Source of the DNA: JACRAR01 sp041674385
GTDB lineage: Bacteria > Pseudomonadota > Gammaproteobacteria > Burkholderiales > Rhodocyclaceae
Assembly: GCA_041674385.1 (NCBI GenBank)
Contig: JBAYVU010000007.1
Span: forward strand, 1 to 64,000
DNA length: 64,000 bases
Reading direction: 5' to 3'
Both the position numbers and the translations under genes were made by a program. The notes beneath the pieces are model-generated. The model was not told the DNA's origin and did no database searches. It was given only the letters and a program-made list of their open reading frames with translations. Positions 8,372 through 17,364 of the stretch are shown here, piece by piece (within the stretch, counting starts at the first letter, position 1; every line of letters starts with the position of its first letter).

Positions 8372-8743
8372 GGGCAGGGGGTTGACAGGAGGAAAAAACC
8401 AGGGTGAATTGTAAAGGAATCTGCGAAGCGCCCCGGACATTTTGCGGACCATCGCGGCAAGCCGCTCCGGGACAAGGGTTATCAAATAAGTTATTGTTTT
8501 ATATAGGGGGTAATAAAAGCTTCATTTTGTGGCGGTGTAAATAAAAGGCTTGCGGGGGGCCGATTTACCGATTTCATACCCGATTAATCTACAACCTTAT
8601 CCACAGATTTTGTGGATAAATGAAACAATGAAAAATATGATGTTGGCATTGACCGGGATGGCCTGCGAGTGGCAATCGCTCGCAGCCTCAAGGGAAATTC
8701 CGGTAACCTATGCGGCTATGCTGATTGTTCCCGTTCCAGTGCC
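8372..8743. other. AT-rich divergent intergenic region
   Basis: This 372-base gap separates xseA from the Sel1-repeat gene. The part from 8486 to 8640 is clearly richer in A and T than its surroundings. It holds three CGATT repeats (8561, 8569, 8581) and a perfect inverted pair of DnaA boxes. No protein or RNA gene is convincing, although a short in-frame ORF crosses it. Confidence 0.5.
8597..8619. promoter_or_regulatory. Inverted pair of consensus DnaA boxes
   Basis: TTATCCACA (8597-8605), a five-base spacer and TGTGGATAA (8611-8619) form a perfect dyad. Each arm is a full match to the strict DnaA box. It lies in AT-rich intergenic DNA well away from any dnaA gene. It may be a DnaA-controlled promoter or a DnaA titration or reactivation site. 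What is seen is only the dyad; its binding by DnaA is inferred. Confidence 0.6.
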
Positions 8744-10744
8744 ATGTCCGACGCGCTGATCCCGCTGCACTCGCCGGTATTGCTCGGTATTTTCCGTGAA
8801 GCGCTGGAGACGAGCCTGATCGAACGCGGCGCTGCGCAAGGCATCGAACTGCTGGGTTCGGCCGACGAGTTTTGGCGCACGCTGCCCCTGGTCGAGCTGA
8901 TGCGCATGGCAGAGGCCGGCAATGCGCAAGCGCAGGCGGAGCTGGCTTGGCGCCATGCGGTCGGCGAGGGCTTGGCCAAGTCCTATTCCCAAGGCGTACG
9001 CTGGGCCAGTTCGAGCGCCGAGCGCAGTTGCGCAGCCGGCGAGGCCGTGCTCGGCTGGCTGCTCTATCACGGTTTCGGCCTGCCCAAGGATCAGAGCGAA
9101 GCGGCGCACTTGTTCGAACGGGCGGCAGCGCGCGATGATCTGCGCGGCCTGACTTGGCTGGGTCTGTGCTTGCTGCGCGGACACGGCGTGACGCGGGATG
9201 TCGTCAGGGCGCTGGCTTTATTTCGCACGGCCGGCAACAAGGGCGGGGTGGGGGCGCGCTTGTCGCAATATTGGCTGGGGCGCTCGCTTTACTTCGGTAT
9301 TGCCGGTCAGCGCGACTTCAGCGAGGCGACCCGCTGGTTGCGTCTCGCCGCCGACCAAGGCCACCAGCGTGCGCGCGATCTGCTGGCGCGCTGTTTCTTT
9401 TTTGGCCGCGGCGTTGCCGAAGACCGCATCGAGGCGGCGCGGTTGTGGCGGGCAGCGGCCAACGGCGGCAACGCCGCGGCGATGTATTGCCTGGGTATGT
9501 GCCTCTATGCCGGGGAAGGCGTGCCACAGGATTTTGCCGAGGCGGCCAACTGGTTTCGCGCCGCCGCCAGGAAGCAGATTACCGGCGCGATGTTCCTGCT
9601 GGGCCAATGCCATATGTTCGGCCACGGCGTGACGCGCGACATGCAAGCCGGGCTGGGTTGGTATCGGCGCGCCGCCGAACTCGGCAACCGCGATGCCGAA
9701 TATGAATTCGGCGAATGGTACGCTTTCGGACGCGGCGGTTTGCCCCAGGACATGGCCGAGGCGATCCGCTGGTATCGCGCGGCGGCACGCCAGGGCCATG
9801 CCAAGGCACAACTCAAGCTGGGTCACTGTTACCGCTGCGGCGATGGGGTTGCCGTCAATCCGCAATTGGCCGTCGCCTGGTACCGCCGCGCGGCGGATAA
9901 CCGCGATGCCGGCGCCCGCGTTTGGCTGGGCGAATGCTATGAGCAGGGCGAGGGCGTGGCGCGCGATTTTGCCTTGGCCATCGAACATTACCGCGCCGCG
10001 GCGGCAACCGGCGAGCCGCATGCCATGGCCGAGCTGGGACGATGCCATTTGCATGGCATCGGCGTGCGCGTCAATCTCGACCGCGGCGAACAACTGCTGC
10101 GCGCGGCGGCGGAAAGCGGCTGGCAACCGGCGCTGGGCGAACTGGAACGTTACTATTACTCCCGCGCCGAGCGCCTGCTGCATGGCGACGGGATTGCGCC
10201 CGACCCGCAGCAGGCAGTGGCTTTCTATCGCAAGGCTGGCGAACTCGGCCATCGCCGCGCGGCATTCATGCTCGGCGAATGTTATCGGCACGGCTTCGGC
10301 ACAACTTGCGACTATCGCCAGGCGCTGGTCTGGTATCACAAAGCGGCTGGCATGTTCGATGCCAAGCTGGCGCTGGCCGACATGTACTACTTCGGCCTGG
10401 GCGTTGAGCAAAACTTCCGTGAGGCGCTACGCTGGTATGAACAAGCAGTGGGGCAGCACGAGGATGCCTATGCCATGTACAGCTTGGGCTATTGCCTGCT
10501 GCACGGCCAGGGGACGCAGCGCAGTCCGGCGAATGTGCGCGAAGGCATACGCCGGTTGCGCATGGCGGCGGCGCTGGGCGAGGCCGATGCGCAATACGAA
10601 TTGGGCTGCGCTTACTATCGCGGCGCAGGTGTGGCGCGCAGCTTGCGCCTGGCGATGAAATGGCTGCGCAGCGCGGCACGTCTTGGCAACGAGGCGGCCC
10701 AGGCTTTTCTCGAACGCGTCGAACGCGGCGATAAGCTGAATTAA
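8744..10744 (+). CDS. Sel1-repeat (tetratricopeptide-like) protein
   Basis: The 666-residue protein consists almost wholly of about 15 Sel1-like repeats of roughly 36 residues, each with the pattern A-x-x-x-L-G-x-x-Y/C-x-x-G-x-G-V followed by A-x-x-W-Y/F-x-x-A-A. Such solenoids are protein-interaction scaffolds; no enzymatic domain is visible. I see no signal peptide, so it is probably cytoplasmic. The ATG of MSDALIPLHSP was chosen over an upstream frame extension that shows no repeats. It is convergent with the J-domain-like gene, seven bases away. The specific partner is unknown. Confidence 0.88.
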   Translation: MSDALIPLHSPVLLGIFREALETSLIERGAAQGIELLGSADEFWRTLPLVELMRMAEAGNAQAQAELAWRHAVGEGLAKSYSQGVRWASSSAERSCAAGEAVLGWLLYHGFGLPKDQSEAAHLFERAAARDDLRGLTWLGLCLLRGHGVTRDVVRALALFRTAGNKGGVGARLSQYWLGRSLYFGIAGQRDFSEATRWLRLAADQGHQRARDLLARCFFFGRGVAEDRIEAARLWRAAANGGNAAAMYCLGMCLYAGEGVPQDFAEAANWFRAAARKQITGAMFLLGQCHMFGHGVTRDMQAGLGWYRRAAELGNRDAEYEFGEWYAFGRGGLPQDMAEAIRWYRAAARQGHAKAQLKLGHCYRCGDGVAVNPQLAVAWYRRAADNRDAGARVWLGECYEQGEGVARDFALAIEHYRAAAATGEPHAMAELGRCHLHGIGVRVNLDRGEQLLRAAAESGWQPALGELERYYYSRAERLLHGDGIAPDPQQAVAFYRKAGELGHRRAAFMLGECYRHGFGTTCDYRQALVWYHKAAGMFDAKLALADMYYFGLGVEQNFREALRWYEQAVGQHEDAYAMYSLGYCLLHGQGTQRSPANVREGIRRLRMAAALGEADAQYELGCAYYRGAGVARSLRLAMKWLRSAARLGNEAAQAFLERVERGDKLN

Positions 10745-10751
10745 GGCAGGC

Positions 10752-12164
10752 TCAGGCCGCCTCAAGCTGTTCGAGACGCAACCTGGCTGCGGCGATCTGC
10801 GCGTCGAGTTGCTCGGCCAGTTCCTGCAACAGGTCGCGGCCACGCTGGCGAGCCAGGTTGGCGGCAGCGAACAATTCGTATAGCCGCGAGGCGATCAGGC
10901 GGTTGAGGTCCGCCTCTATCTCGGCCAGGCGTCGCTGCATGCGTGCGACCTGCTGTGCCAGGCCTTGCGGTGGCGTTGCCGGCATCTTCTGCGCGCGCTG
11001 TTCGGGGCGGCCTGTTTGCCATTGACTGAGGATATCGTGCAGCACCATCTCGTCTCCGGCGCGATAGGCGCGATTGGCCTCGCTCATCAGCTCGCTGCGC
11101 CAGGCCCGGTCGATTTCGTCGGTGGCGCGGTCAGGGTGAATCTTCTGCGCCAACTGGCGAAATAAACGCTTCAGGTCGGTGGAGGGCGCGAAGGGCTTTT
11201 CGCTTTCCTGGTCAAGTTCGGTGAAGCGCCGGTGTTCTCGCTGGGAGCGTTCAGCCTGGGCCTGCGCCTGTTCTGCCTGACGTTGCGCGGCTTCGTCCGT
11301 AGCGATGCGTTCGGCATAACGGCGGGCGATTCTGGCCTGCAAGGCATCGAGCTCGATCATGCGGGAACCCACGCGCGCATGATACTCGCGGGTGAACTCG
11401 GCCAATTCGGCCTGCACCGTGGCGAATTCCAGTTCCATGTCGCCGAGCTCCTGCACCAGCATTTCGAGTTCGAGTTTGAGCCGCGCACCCTCGTCGACCC
11501 TGACTAGCTCGCCGCTGGCGCCCGGCGCTGCGTCGTGCAGCAGCAGGACGCATTTGCCGTACGCCGGCAGATGCGGCAGGAACGCCGACAGTCGCTCCGA
11601 GTGCAAGAGGAGCACTGCGTCGCGCGATGAAACGGCGAGGGCTTCGGCTTGCGTCGCCGCCAGGACGCAGACCGGGAACAATTCGCCGATGCGTGCCGGC
11701 CGGCTACCCTCGAAAATGCTGCTTGTGCTCCAGTCGAGCGCGGCTTGCCACAACTCGGCATGTTGTTCGAGATGCCGGCGCTGGGTCTCCCAGGCGTCGG
11801 CACAGCTTGCCTCGCCGCCGCGGGAGAGACGGCTTTTCAGCAGCGACAGCGTCGCGCGCAAGGCAATGTCGGCGGCGAAACCCGGCCCGGGCAACACCAG
11901 GCAAAGCGGACGCAAGGCGAGATCCAGCGCATTGGAGAGTTCCGGCAGCCATTCGTCGTCGGGAACCACGAGCAGCAGGGTTTGTCTCGCCTGGATTGTG
12001 GCGGCGACGAATTCCGCCACTACCGCGATTGCCAGATCCTTTCCTTCCTGCGGCAAGGCAACGCGCAACGGAGCCGCGGCAGCCTGCGCCAAGCTCGCGC
12101 GCCAGGCGGCGGCAATGGCATTGGCATTGGCATTTTTTTGTGGAGCCTGTGGTGACATCGACAT
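10752..12164 (-). CDS. Coiled-coil protein with J-domain-like segment
   Basis: This 470-residue protein has no confident family name. Its first 230 residues are hydrophobic/alpha-beta in character. A coiled-coil rich in Glu, Gln and Ala follows (about 235-335), then a J-like segment LKRLFRQLAQKIHPDRATD with the HPD tripeptide, and finally a second coiled coil. J-domains stimulate DnaK-type chaperones, so a co-chaperone role is possible. The start at 12164 is supported by a TACAAT hexamer ending seven bases upstream, which predicts a leaderless or nearly leaderless message. It is convergent with the Sel1-repeat gene and divergent from exbB. Confidence 0.8.
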   Translation of the reverse strand: MSMSPQAPQKNANANAIAAAWRASLAQAAAAPLRVALPQEGKDLAIAVVAEFVAATIQARQTLLLVVPDDEWLPELSNALDLALRPLCLVLPGPGFAADIALRATLSLLKSRLSRGGEASCADAWETQRRHLEQHAELWQAALDWSTSSIFEGSRPARIGELFPVCVLAATQAEALAVSSRDAVLLLHSERLSAFLPHLPAYGKCVLLLHDAAPGASGELVRVDEGARLKLELEMLVQELGDMELEFATVQAELAEFTREYHARVGSRMIELDALQARIARRYAERIATDEAAQRQAEQAQAQAERSQREHRRFTELDQESEKPFAPSTDLKRLFRQLAQKIHPDRATDEIDRAWRSELMSEANRAYRAGDEMVLHDILSQWQTGRPEQRAQKMPATPPQGLAQQVARMQRRLAEIEADLNRLIASRLYELFAAANLARQRGRDLLQELAEQLDAQIAAARLRLEQLEAA

Positions 12165-12171
12165 GGCTGCG

Positions 12172-12177
12172 ATTGTA
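12172..12177 (-). promoter_or_regulatory. Candidate -10 of the J-domain-like gene
   Basis: TACAAT on the minus strand ends seven bases before the ATG at 12164, so the first transcribed base would nearly coincide with the start codon. No convincing -35 is visible. Confidence 0.35.
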
Positions 12178-12379
12178 ACGGAAGGCGCGATGCCTGCCTT
12201 CGGTCCTATTGCGCTTCGTCTAGTTGGACAAGCGGGGATCCATGGGTATTCGCATCCCAAGGGCGCTTCCTTCGGACGCTGTCGCGCCGATGTTTTCCCC
12301 TGCCGCCCTGCATCCGCCTTGCCGAAATTCTCTCCTCAGGCTAAAGTGCGCGCTATTCTGATGTGGTAAGGAGTCTTGC

Positions 12380-12985
12380 GTGTTCTCCATCATTCAAGCT
12401 GCCGGTTGGCCGATTTATTTTCTGTTGTTTGCTTCCATCATTGCCGTCGCACTGATCATCGAACGCGCCACGGCACTGCGTCGCGCCAAGATCGTGCCTA
12501 CCGGCCTGCTGGCCAGCGCGGTCGGCGACTATCGCCAGGGCGGCGTGACCGAGCAGATGCTGCAGCGTCTCGAGAAGCATTCGCCGCTGGGTCGGGTTTT
12601 CGCCGCCGCTTTGCGAAATCTCAAGAGCAGCCGCGAGGTGATGCGCGAGGCTGTCGAGGAAGCGGGCCGCAGCGCCGCGCACGAGATGGAGCGCTATCTG
12701 ACCAGCCTGGGCACCATCGCTTCGATCAGCCCCCTCATGGGCCTGTTCGGCACCGTGGTCGGCATGATCGAGATCTTCGGCTCGCCGACCGCCTCCGGCA
12801 GCAATCCGCAGGCCTTGGCCCACGGCATCTCGGTGGCGCTTTACAACACCGGTTTCGGCCTGATCATCGCGATCCCCAGCATGATTTTCTATCGCCACTT
12901 CCGCGCCATGGTCGACGGTCTCGCGATCGAGATGGAGCAGCAGGCGGTGAAGTTGGTCGAACTGGTTCAAGGCGAGCGCAAGTAG
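12380..12985 (+). CDS. exbB: MotA/TolQ/ExbB proton channel protein
   Basis: ExbB forms, with ExbD, the inner-membrane proton channel that energises TonB-dependent uptake at the outer membrane. The 201 residues have a hydrophobic N-terminal helix (about 8-28), a cytoplasmic loop, and two more helices around TIASISPLMGLFGTVVGMIE and GISVALYNTGFGLIIAIPS, the conserved MotA/TolQ core. The start is a GTG preceded by AAGGAG. exbD follows 21 bases later. No tonB gene is visible in the window, so the TolQR alternative cannot be fully excluded, but no tol genes are nearby. Confidence 0.93.
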   Translation: MFSIIQAAGWPIYFLLFASIIAVALIIERATALRRAKIVPTGLLASAVGDYRQGGVTEQMLQRLEKHSPLGRVFAAALRNLKSSREVMREAVEEAGRSAAHEMERYLTSLGTIASISPLMGLFGTVVGMIEIFGSPTASGSNPQALAHGISVALYNTGFGLIIAIPSMIFYRHFRAMVDGLAIEMEQQAVKLVELVQGERK

Positions 12986-13006
12986 CGTATTGCAGAGGAC
13001 AACGTC

Positions 13007-13435
13007 ATGAACTTCCAGCGCGGTCGCCAGCACGAAGACCCGGAGATCAACCTGATCCCGATGATCGATGTGTTGCTGGTGATTCTGATCTTTCTGATGA
13101 TCACCACCACTTATTCGAAATATGCCGGGCTGGAGATCAACCTGCCCACCGCCGATGCGCAGCAGGCGCAGGATCAGCCGAACGAGATCAATGTCATCGT
13201 CAGCGATCAAGGTGACGTGATGGTCAATCGCAGTGCCGTCGGCGCCCGAGATGTCGGCGCGATCAGCCTCGCTCTGCGACGTGCGGCGGGCAGCGGCAAT
13301 GCCGCCAAGGAACCGGTGGTGATCATCAGCGCCGATGCCAAGACCTCGCACCAGAGCGTGGTCGATGTCATGCAGGCGGCGCAGCAAGCCGGTTTGTCGC
13401 ATATCTCCTTCGCCACTCAGAGCGCCACACGCTGA
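13007..13435 (+). CDS. exbD: Biopolymer transport protein ExbD
   Basis: ExbD is the single-pass partner of ExbB. The 142-residue protein has a short cytoplasmic N-terminus, one membrane helix (about 18-38, IPMIDVLLVILIFLMI) with the essential proton-carrying Asp at residue 21, and a periplasmic domain. It is translated from an ATG with an AGAGGA ribosome binding site and lies 34 bases before lpxK. Confidence 0.95.
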   Translation: MNFQRGRQHEDPEINLIPMIDVLLVILIFLMITTTYSKYAGLEINLPTADAQQAQDQPNEINVIVSDQGDVMVNRSAVGARDVGAISLALRRAAGSGNAAKEPVVIISADAKTSHQSVVDVMQAAQQAGLSHISFATQSATR

Positions 13436-13469
13436 GCAGCGCGGTGGTTTAGCCCCGCGAAATCTTTGC

Positions 13470-14507
13470 ATGGAATTGAGCGGCATACTGCGGCGTACAT
13501 GGCAAGCGCGTGGTGTTCCGGCGCTGCTGCTGTTGCCGCTGGCGGGTGCTTTTTCCCTGCTGGCGGCGCTGCGACGTCGGCTGTATCTCCTGCGGCTGTT
13601 CCGCAGCGAGCGGCTGCCGGTACCCGTGGTGATCATCGGCAACATCACCGCCGGCGGCAGCGGCAAGACGCCGCTGACATTGTGGCTGGCGCTGCAACTG
13701 TCGGGCCGTGGCCGGCATCCCGGTATCGTCAGCCGCGGCTACGGCAGCAACCTGGCGCCGGGCCAGGTGCGCGAAGTGCTGGCAGACAGCGATGTGCGGG
13801 AGGTTGGCGACGAACCGCTGCTGCTCAAGCGCCGCAGCGCTTTGCCGGTATTCGTCGGGCGCGACCGGGTTGCCGCAGCCCGGGCTTTGCTGGCTGCGCA
13901 TGCCGATTGCGACCTGATTCTCAGCGATGACGGCTTGCAGCACTATCGCCTGGCGCGCGATGTCGAGATCGCAGTGCTCGATGAACGCGGCCTGATGAAC
14001 GGCTGGCCGCTGCCGGCCGGGCCGCTGCGCGAGTCGGCAACCCGGCTCGGTAGCGTCGATGCGCTGGTGCTCAACGGACTGCCCCATGTGCCTGGCTGCA
14101 CAGCGCCGGTCTTCGCAATGCGGCTTGCCGGCACGACTTTTTATGCGCTGGCCGATCCGAAGCGGACCTGTGATGCGGCAGCGTTGCGCCACCAATGCCT
14201 CGCGGCGGTCGCCGGCATGGGCGTGCCGCGGCGTTTTTTCGACCATCTGTCTTCGCTTGGCCTGGAATTTTCCGCGCATGGTTTTCCGGATCATCACCGC
14301 TATGTCGTCGCCGATCTCTCGGCCATCGCGGCCGATGCGCTGTTGATGACGGAGAAGGATGCGGTAAAATGCACCGGACTCACTCAGTGCCCCGTTTGGG
14401 TATTGCCGATATCGGCACAGGTCGGTCCCGCACAATCGGGGATTGATCTCGCCGCTCATGTTGAAAACTGCATCAGGGAGAGACTGCATGGACGCCCGCC
14501 TGCTTGA
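13470..14507 (+). CDS. lpxK: Tetraacyldisaccharide 4'-kinase LpxK
   Basis: LpxK phosphorylates the 4' position of the lipid A disaccharide at the inner membrane. The 345 residues begin with an amphipathic/hydrophobic segment and contain the P-loop GGSGKT at 62-67 and the family motifs ILSDDGLQHYRL and LMTEKDAVKC. The start at MELSGILRRTW is the first that gives a family-like N-terminus. It follows exbBD and overlaps the Trm112-like gene by 20 bases, the usual exbBD-lpxK-Trm112-kdsB arrangement. Confidence 0.96.
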   Translation: MELSGILRRTWQARGVPALLLLPLAGAFSLLAALRRRLYLLRLFRSERLPVPVVIIGNITAGGSGKTPLTLWLALQLSGRGRHPGIVSRGYGSNLAPGQVREVLADSDVREVGDEPLLLKRRSALPVFVGRDRVAAARALLAAHADCDLILSDDGLQHYRLARDVEIAVLDERGLMNGWPLPAGPLRESATRLGSVDALVLNGLPHVPGCTAPVFAMRLAGTTFYALADPKRTCDAAALRHQCLAAVAGMGVPRRFFDHLSSLGLEFSAHGFPDHHRYVVADLSAIAADALLMTEKDAVKCTGLTQCPVWVLPISAQVGPAQSGIDLAAHVENCIRERLHGRPPA

Positions 14508-14664
14508 GATCCTCGTATGCCCGATCTGCAAGGGGCCGCTCGATTACCGCAAGCCGCAGGCCGAACTGGTCTGCAAGCCATGTCGGCTTGCCTACCGGAT
14601 CAAGGACGATATCCCCGTGATGCTGGAAGACGAGGCGCGCGCGCTGGATGCGGATGAAGCCTGA
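14488..14664 (+). CDS. Trm112 family protein (YcaR-like)
   Basis: This 58-residue protein has the Trm112 fold: CPICKGPL and a later CKPCRLAYRI give a four-cysteine zinc site, followed by DDIPVMLEDEAR. Family members activate methyltransferases or lie in lipid A/KDO operons with unproven roles. An AGGGAGAG ribosome binding site precedes the ATG. It overlaps the end of lpxK and the beginning of kdsB, so the three are translationally coupled. Confidence 0.93.
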   Translation: MDARLLEILVCPICKGPLDYRKPQAELVCKPCRLAYRIKDDIPVMLEDEARALDADEA

Positions 14665-15451
14665 AGTCAAGGTGGCTCTGCGTATCGTTATCCCGGCGCG
14701 TTATGCTTCGACGCGGCTGCCCGCCAAGCCCTTGGCGGATATTGCCGGCAAGCCCATGATCGTGCGTGTGGCCGAGGCGGCGCAAGCCTGCCCCAACGAC
14801 GGCATCTGGGTTGCTACCGACCATGAGGATATCCGTGCCGCGGTGGACTCTTACGGTTTCAACGCGGTGCTGACGCGTCCCGATCATCCCAGCGGCACCG
14901 ACCGCATCGCCGAAGTGGCGATCCGCATGGGCTGGGCCGACGATGAGATCGTGGTCAACCTGCAGGGCGACGAACCGCTGCTTGAGCCTGCCCTGATCGA
15001 GGCCGTGGCCACTGCCCTGCGTGACGATGCCGGCGCCGCGATCGCCACGGCCAGCCATCCCATCGACAATCCCGCCGACTTCTTCAATCCGAACGTGGTC
15101 AAGGTGGTTTGCGACGCACAGGCGCATGCCCTTTACTTTTCACGTGCGCCGATTCCCTGGGATCGCGATGCCTTTTCGACCACACGGGATGTCCTGCCGG
15201 GCGGCTTGTCCGCGCAACGCCATATCGGTCTGTACGCCTATCGCGTCGGTTTCCTGCGCCGCTACCGGGAACTCGTGCCGACCCAGTTGGAACGCACCGA
15301 AGCCCTGGAGCAATTGCGCGCTCTCTGGCATGGCTATGTCATACGCGTCGTGCCTTGCGATCATGCGCCGGCCGCGGGTGTGGACACGCTCGGCGATCTT
15401 GAGCGGGTGCGGCGCGAATTTGAGCGGCGTGGCTTATCTCAAACCACTTAG
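14648..15451 (+). CDS. kdsB: CMP-KDO synthetase KdsB
   Basis: KdsB activates KDO as CMP-KDO for addition to lipid A. The 267 residues carry the nucleotide-binding start IVIPARYASTRLPAKPL and the motifs VVNLQGDEPL and HIGLYAYR of the cytidylyltransferase family. The ATG at 14648 overlaps the Trm112-like gene; an ATG two codons downstream (14654) is an equally good start. It completes the lpxK-Trm112-kdsB group. Confidence 0.96.
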   Translation: MRMKPEVKVALRIVIPARYASTRLPAKPLADIAGKPMIVRVAEAAQACPNDGIWVATDHEDIRAAVDSYGFNAVLTRPDHPSGTDRIAEVAIRMGWADDEIVVNLQGDEPLLEPALIEAVATALRDDAGAAIATASHPIDNPADFFNPNVVKVVCDAQAHALYFSRAPIPWDRDAFSTTRDVLPGGLSAQRHIGLYAYRVGFLRRYRELVPTQLERTEALEQLRALWHGYVIRVVPCDHAPAAGVDTLGDLERVRREFERRGLSQTT

Positions 15452-15532
15452 GTTATGCGACAATAAATCACCATGTTATGCACATGTGATTCTTGAAGCG
15501 TAAGATGGTTTTCTTTTCTTATAGGAGTTGTC

Positions 15533-16189
15533 ATGCGTTTGATTCTTCTTGGACCGCCCGGTGCAGGCAAAGGCACACAAGCCACTTTCATTTGCCAGCG
15601 CTATTCCATTCCGCAGATTTCCACCGGCGACATGTTGCGCGCCGCGATTCGTGCCGGCACGCCTTTGGGCCTGGAAGCGAAGAAAGTCATGGATGCCGGC
15701 AAGCTGGTTTCCGATGAGATCATTCTTGGCCTGATTGTCGAGCGCCTCAAGCAGCCGGATTGCGCCAAGGGTTTCCTGTTCGATGGTTTCCCCCGCACAA
15801 TTCCCCAGGCCGAGGCGATGAAGACCGCTGCCGTGGCGATCGATTACGTTCTTGAGATCGATGTGCCGGATAGCGACATCGTCACCCGCATGAGCGGCCG
15901 GCGCGTGCATATGGCTTCGGGCCGCACCTACCATGTCAAGTTCAACCCGCCCAAGGTCGACGGCAAGGACGATGTCACCGGAGAACCGCTGATCCAGCGC
16001 GACGACGACCAGGAGGAGACGGTGCTGAAGCGGCTCGAGGTCTACCATGCGCAGACCAAGCCGCTGGTCGAGTATTACGGCAAGTGGGCCGCCGCCGGCG
16101 ATGCCAAGGCGCCCAAGTACCGCAAGATATCCGGACAGGGCAAGGTCGAGGAAATCCGCGACCGTGCTTTCGCAGCGTTAGCGGGGTGA
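15533..16189 (+). CDS. adk: Adenylate kinase
   Basis: Adk interconverts ATP plus AMP and two ADP. The 218-residue protein has the P-loop GPPGAGKGT at 7-15, the AMP-binding STGDMLR, FDGFPRT, and a long LID domain without zinc cysteines. The ATG has a TAGGAG ribosome binding site. It lies 22 bases upstream of a phosphofructokinase gene on the same strand, which places adenylate and phosphofructokinase chemistry in one likely transcript. Confidence 0.98.
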   Translation: MRLILLGPPGAGKGTQATFICQRYSIPQISTGDMLRAAIRAGTPLGLEAKKVMDAGKLVSDEIILGLIVERLKQPDCAKGFLFDGFPRTIPQAEAMKTAAVAIDYVLEIDVPDSDIVTRMSGRRVHMASGRTYHVKFNPPKVDGKDDVTGEPLIQRDDDQEETVLKRLEVYHAQTKPLVEYYGKWAAAGDAKAPKYRKISGQGKVEEIRDRAFAALAG

Positions 16190-16211
16190 CACTCGCCCAG
16201 GAGGAATTGCC

Positions 16212-17321
16212 ATGACCAGCCCGATTCGCCGCATCGCTATCTGCACCGGTGGCGGAGATGCTCCAGGACTCAACGCCGTGATCCGCTCGGTCGTTATCGC
16301 GGCGGCCAATCGGGGTTGGGAATCCTACGGCATCCACGATGGGTTCAACGGAATTCTGTTCCCCGAGCGCTATCCCGAAGGTGGCGTATATCGACTGACA
16401 CGGGACAAGGTGCGCGGCATCGGGCATCTGGGCGGCACCATCCTGGGGACGACCAACAAGGGCAACCCGCTGCATTTCCCGGTGCAAATGCCGGATGGAA
16501 CGACCAAGGACGTCGATCGGACGGACGAGATCCTGCAATTTTTTGCCTTGAAGGAACTGGATGCGCTCGTCTCGATCGGCGGCGACGGCTCGCTCACCAT
16601 CGCCAATGCCCTGCATCAGAAGGGCCTGCGCGTTGTCGGCGTGCCCAAGACGATCGACAACGACCTGGACAAGACCTTCACTACCTTCGGTTTCGATACG
16701 GCCGTGGCGTTTGCCACGGAATGCCTGGATCGTCTGCACAGCACGGCGGAGAGTCACCAGCGCGTGATGGTGATCGAGGTCATGGGCCGCTATGCGGGCT
16801 GGATCGCGCTGCACGCCGGCATCGCCGGCGGCGCTCATGCCATACTGATTCCCGAGATTCCGTTCGATCTCGACAAGGTGGCTGCCAAGATTCGCGGCCG
16901 CGATAGCGTGGGCCGCATGTATTCCCTGGTGGTGGTCTCCGAGGGCGCGGAAGCCACCCACGGCCACCGGGCGATTGTGGAAGCCGCCGAGGTCGGCCAC
17001 GCCGAGCGCCTCGGCGGGATCGGCGAGCACATTGCCAAGGCGCTGCATGAACGTACCGGCAAGGACACGCGGGTGGTCGTGCTGGGCCATCTGCTGCGCG
17101 GCGGCAGTCCCACCTCCTTCGATCGTCTTGCCGCCATGCGTTTCGGCACGGCGGCCGTGCGGGCGCTGGAAGAGGGACAGAGCGGCGTGATGGTGGCCTT
17201 GGCGTTTCCCAACGTGAACTACGTCGCCCTGGAAGAAGTGGCCGGCCGCATGAAGGGAGTGCCGCTCGACAGCGACACCCTGCAGACCGGGCGGGATATG
17301 GGTATTTGCTTCGGGGACTAG
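16212..17321 (+). CDS. pfkA: 6-phosphofructokinase, group III type
   Basis: This 369-residue enzyme phosphorylates fructose 6-phosphate. The phosphoryl donor is decided by two sites. The GGDGS motif at 123-127 has Gly at the position that is Asp in pyrophosphate enzymes, while PKTIDND at 145-151 has the Lys typical of pyrophosphate enzymes. This Gly/Lys combination is known from the group III subfamily, and donor use cannot be read from sequence alone. A GGAG ribosome binding site precedes the ATG. It follows adk and is convergent with a clear pyrophosphate-dependent homologue. Confidence 0.93.
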   Translation: MTSPIRRIAICTGGGDAPGLNAVIRSVVIAAANRGWESYGIHDGFNGILFPERYPEGGVYRLTRDKVRGIGHLGGTILGTTNKGNPLHFPVQMPDGTTKDVDRTDEILQFFALKELDALVSIGGDGSLTIANALHQKGLRVVGVPKTIDNDLDKTFTTFGFDTAVAFATECLDRLHSTAESHQRVMVIEVMGRYAGWIALHAGIAGGAHAILIPEIPFDLDKVAAKIRGRDSVGRMYSLVVVSEGAEATHGHRAIVEAAEVGHAERLGGIGEHIAKALHERTGKDTRVVVLGHLLRGGSPTSFDRLAAMRFGTAAVRALEEGQSGVMVALAFPNVNYVALEEVAGRMKGVPLDSDTLQTGRDMGICFGD

Positions 17322-17364
17322 CGGGGGCCGGTCCCCGTGCGCCGCTATACGCGGATCAATGCGA

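Noticed and set aside
12353..13666. 437-codon minus-strand frame across exbB and exbD
   Set aside because: ExbB and ExbD are certain on the plus strand; the antisense translation is low-complexity.
17322..17364. Hairpin with CGGGG/CCCCG between the two phosphofructokinase genes as terminator
   Set aside because: Short stem and no U-run on either strand.
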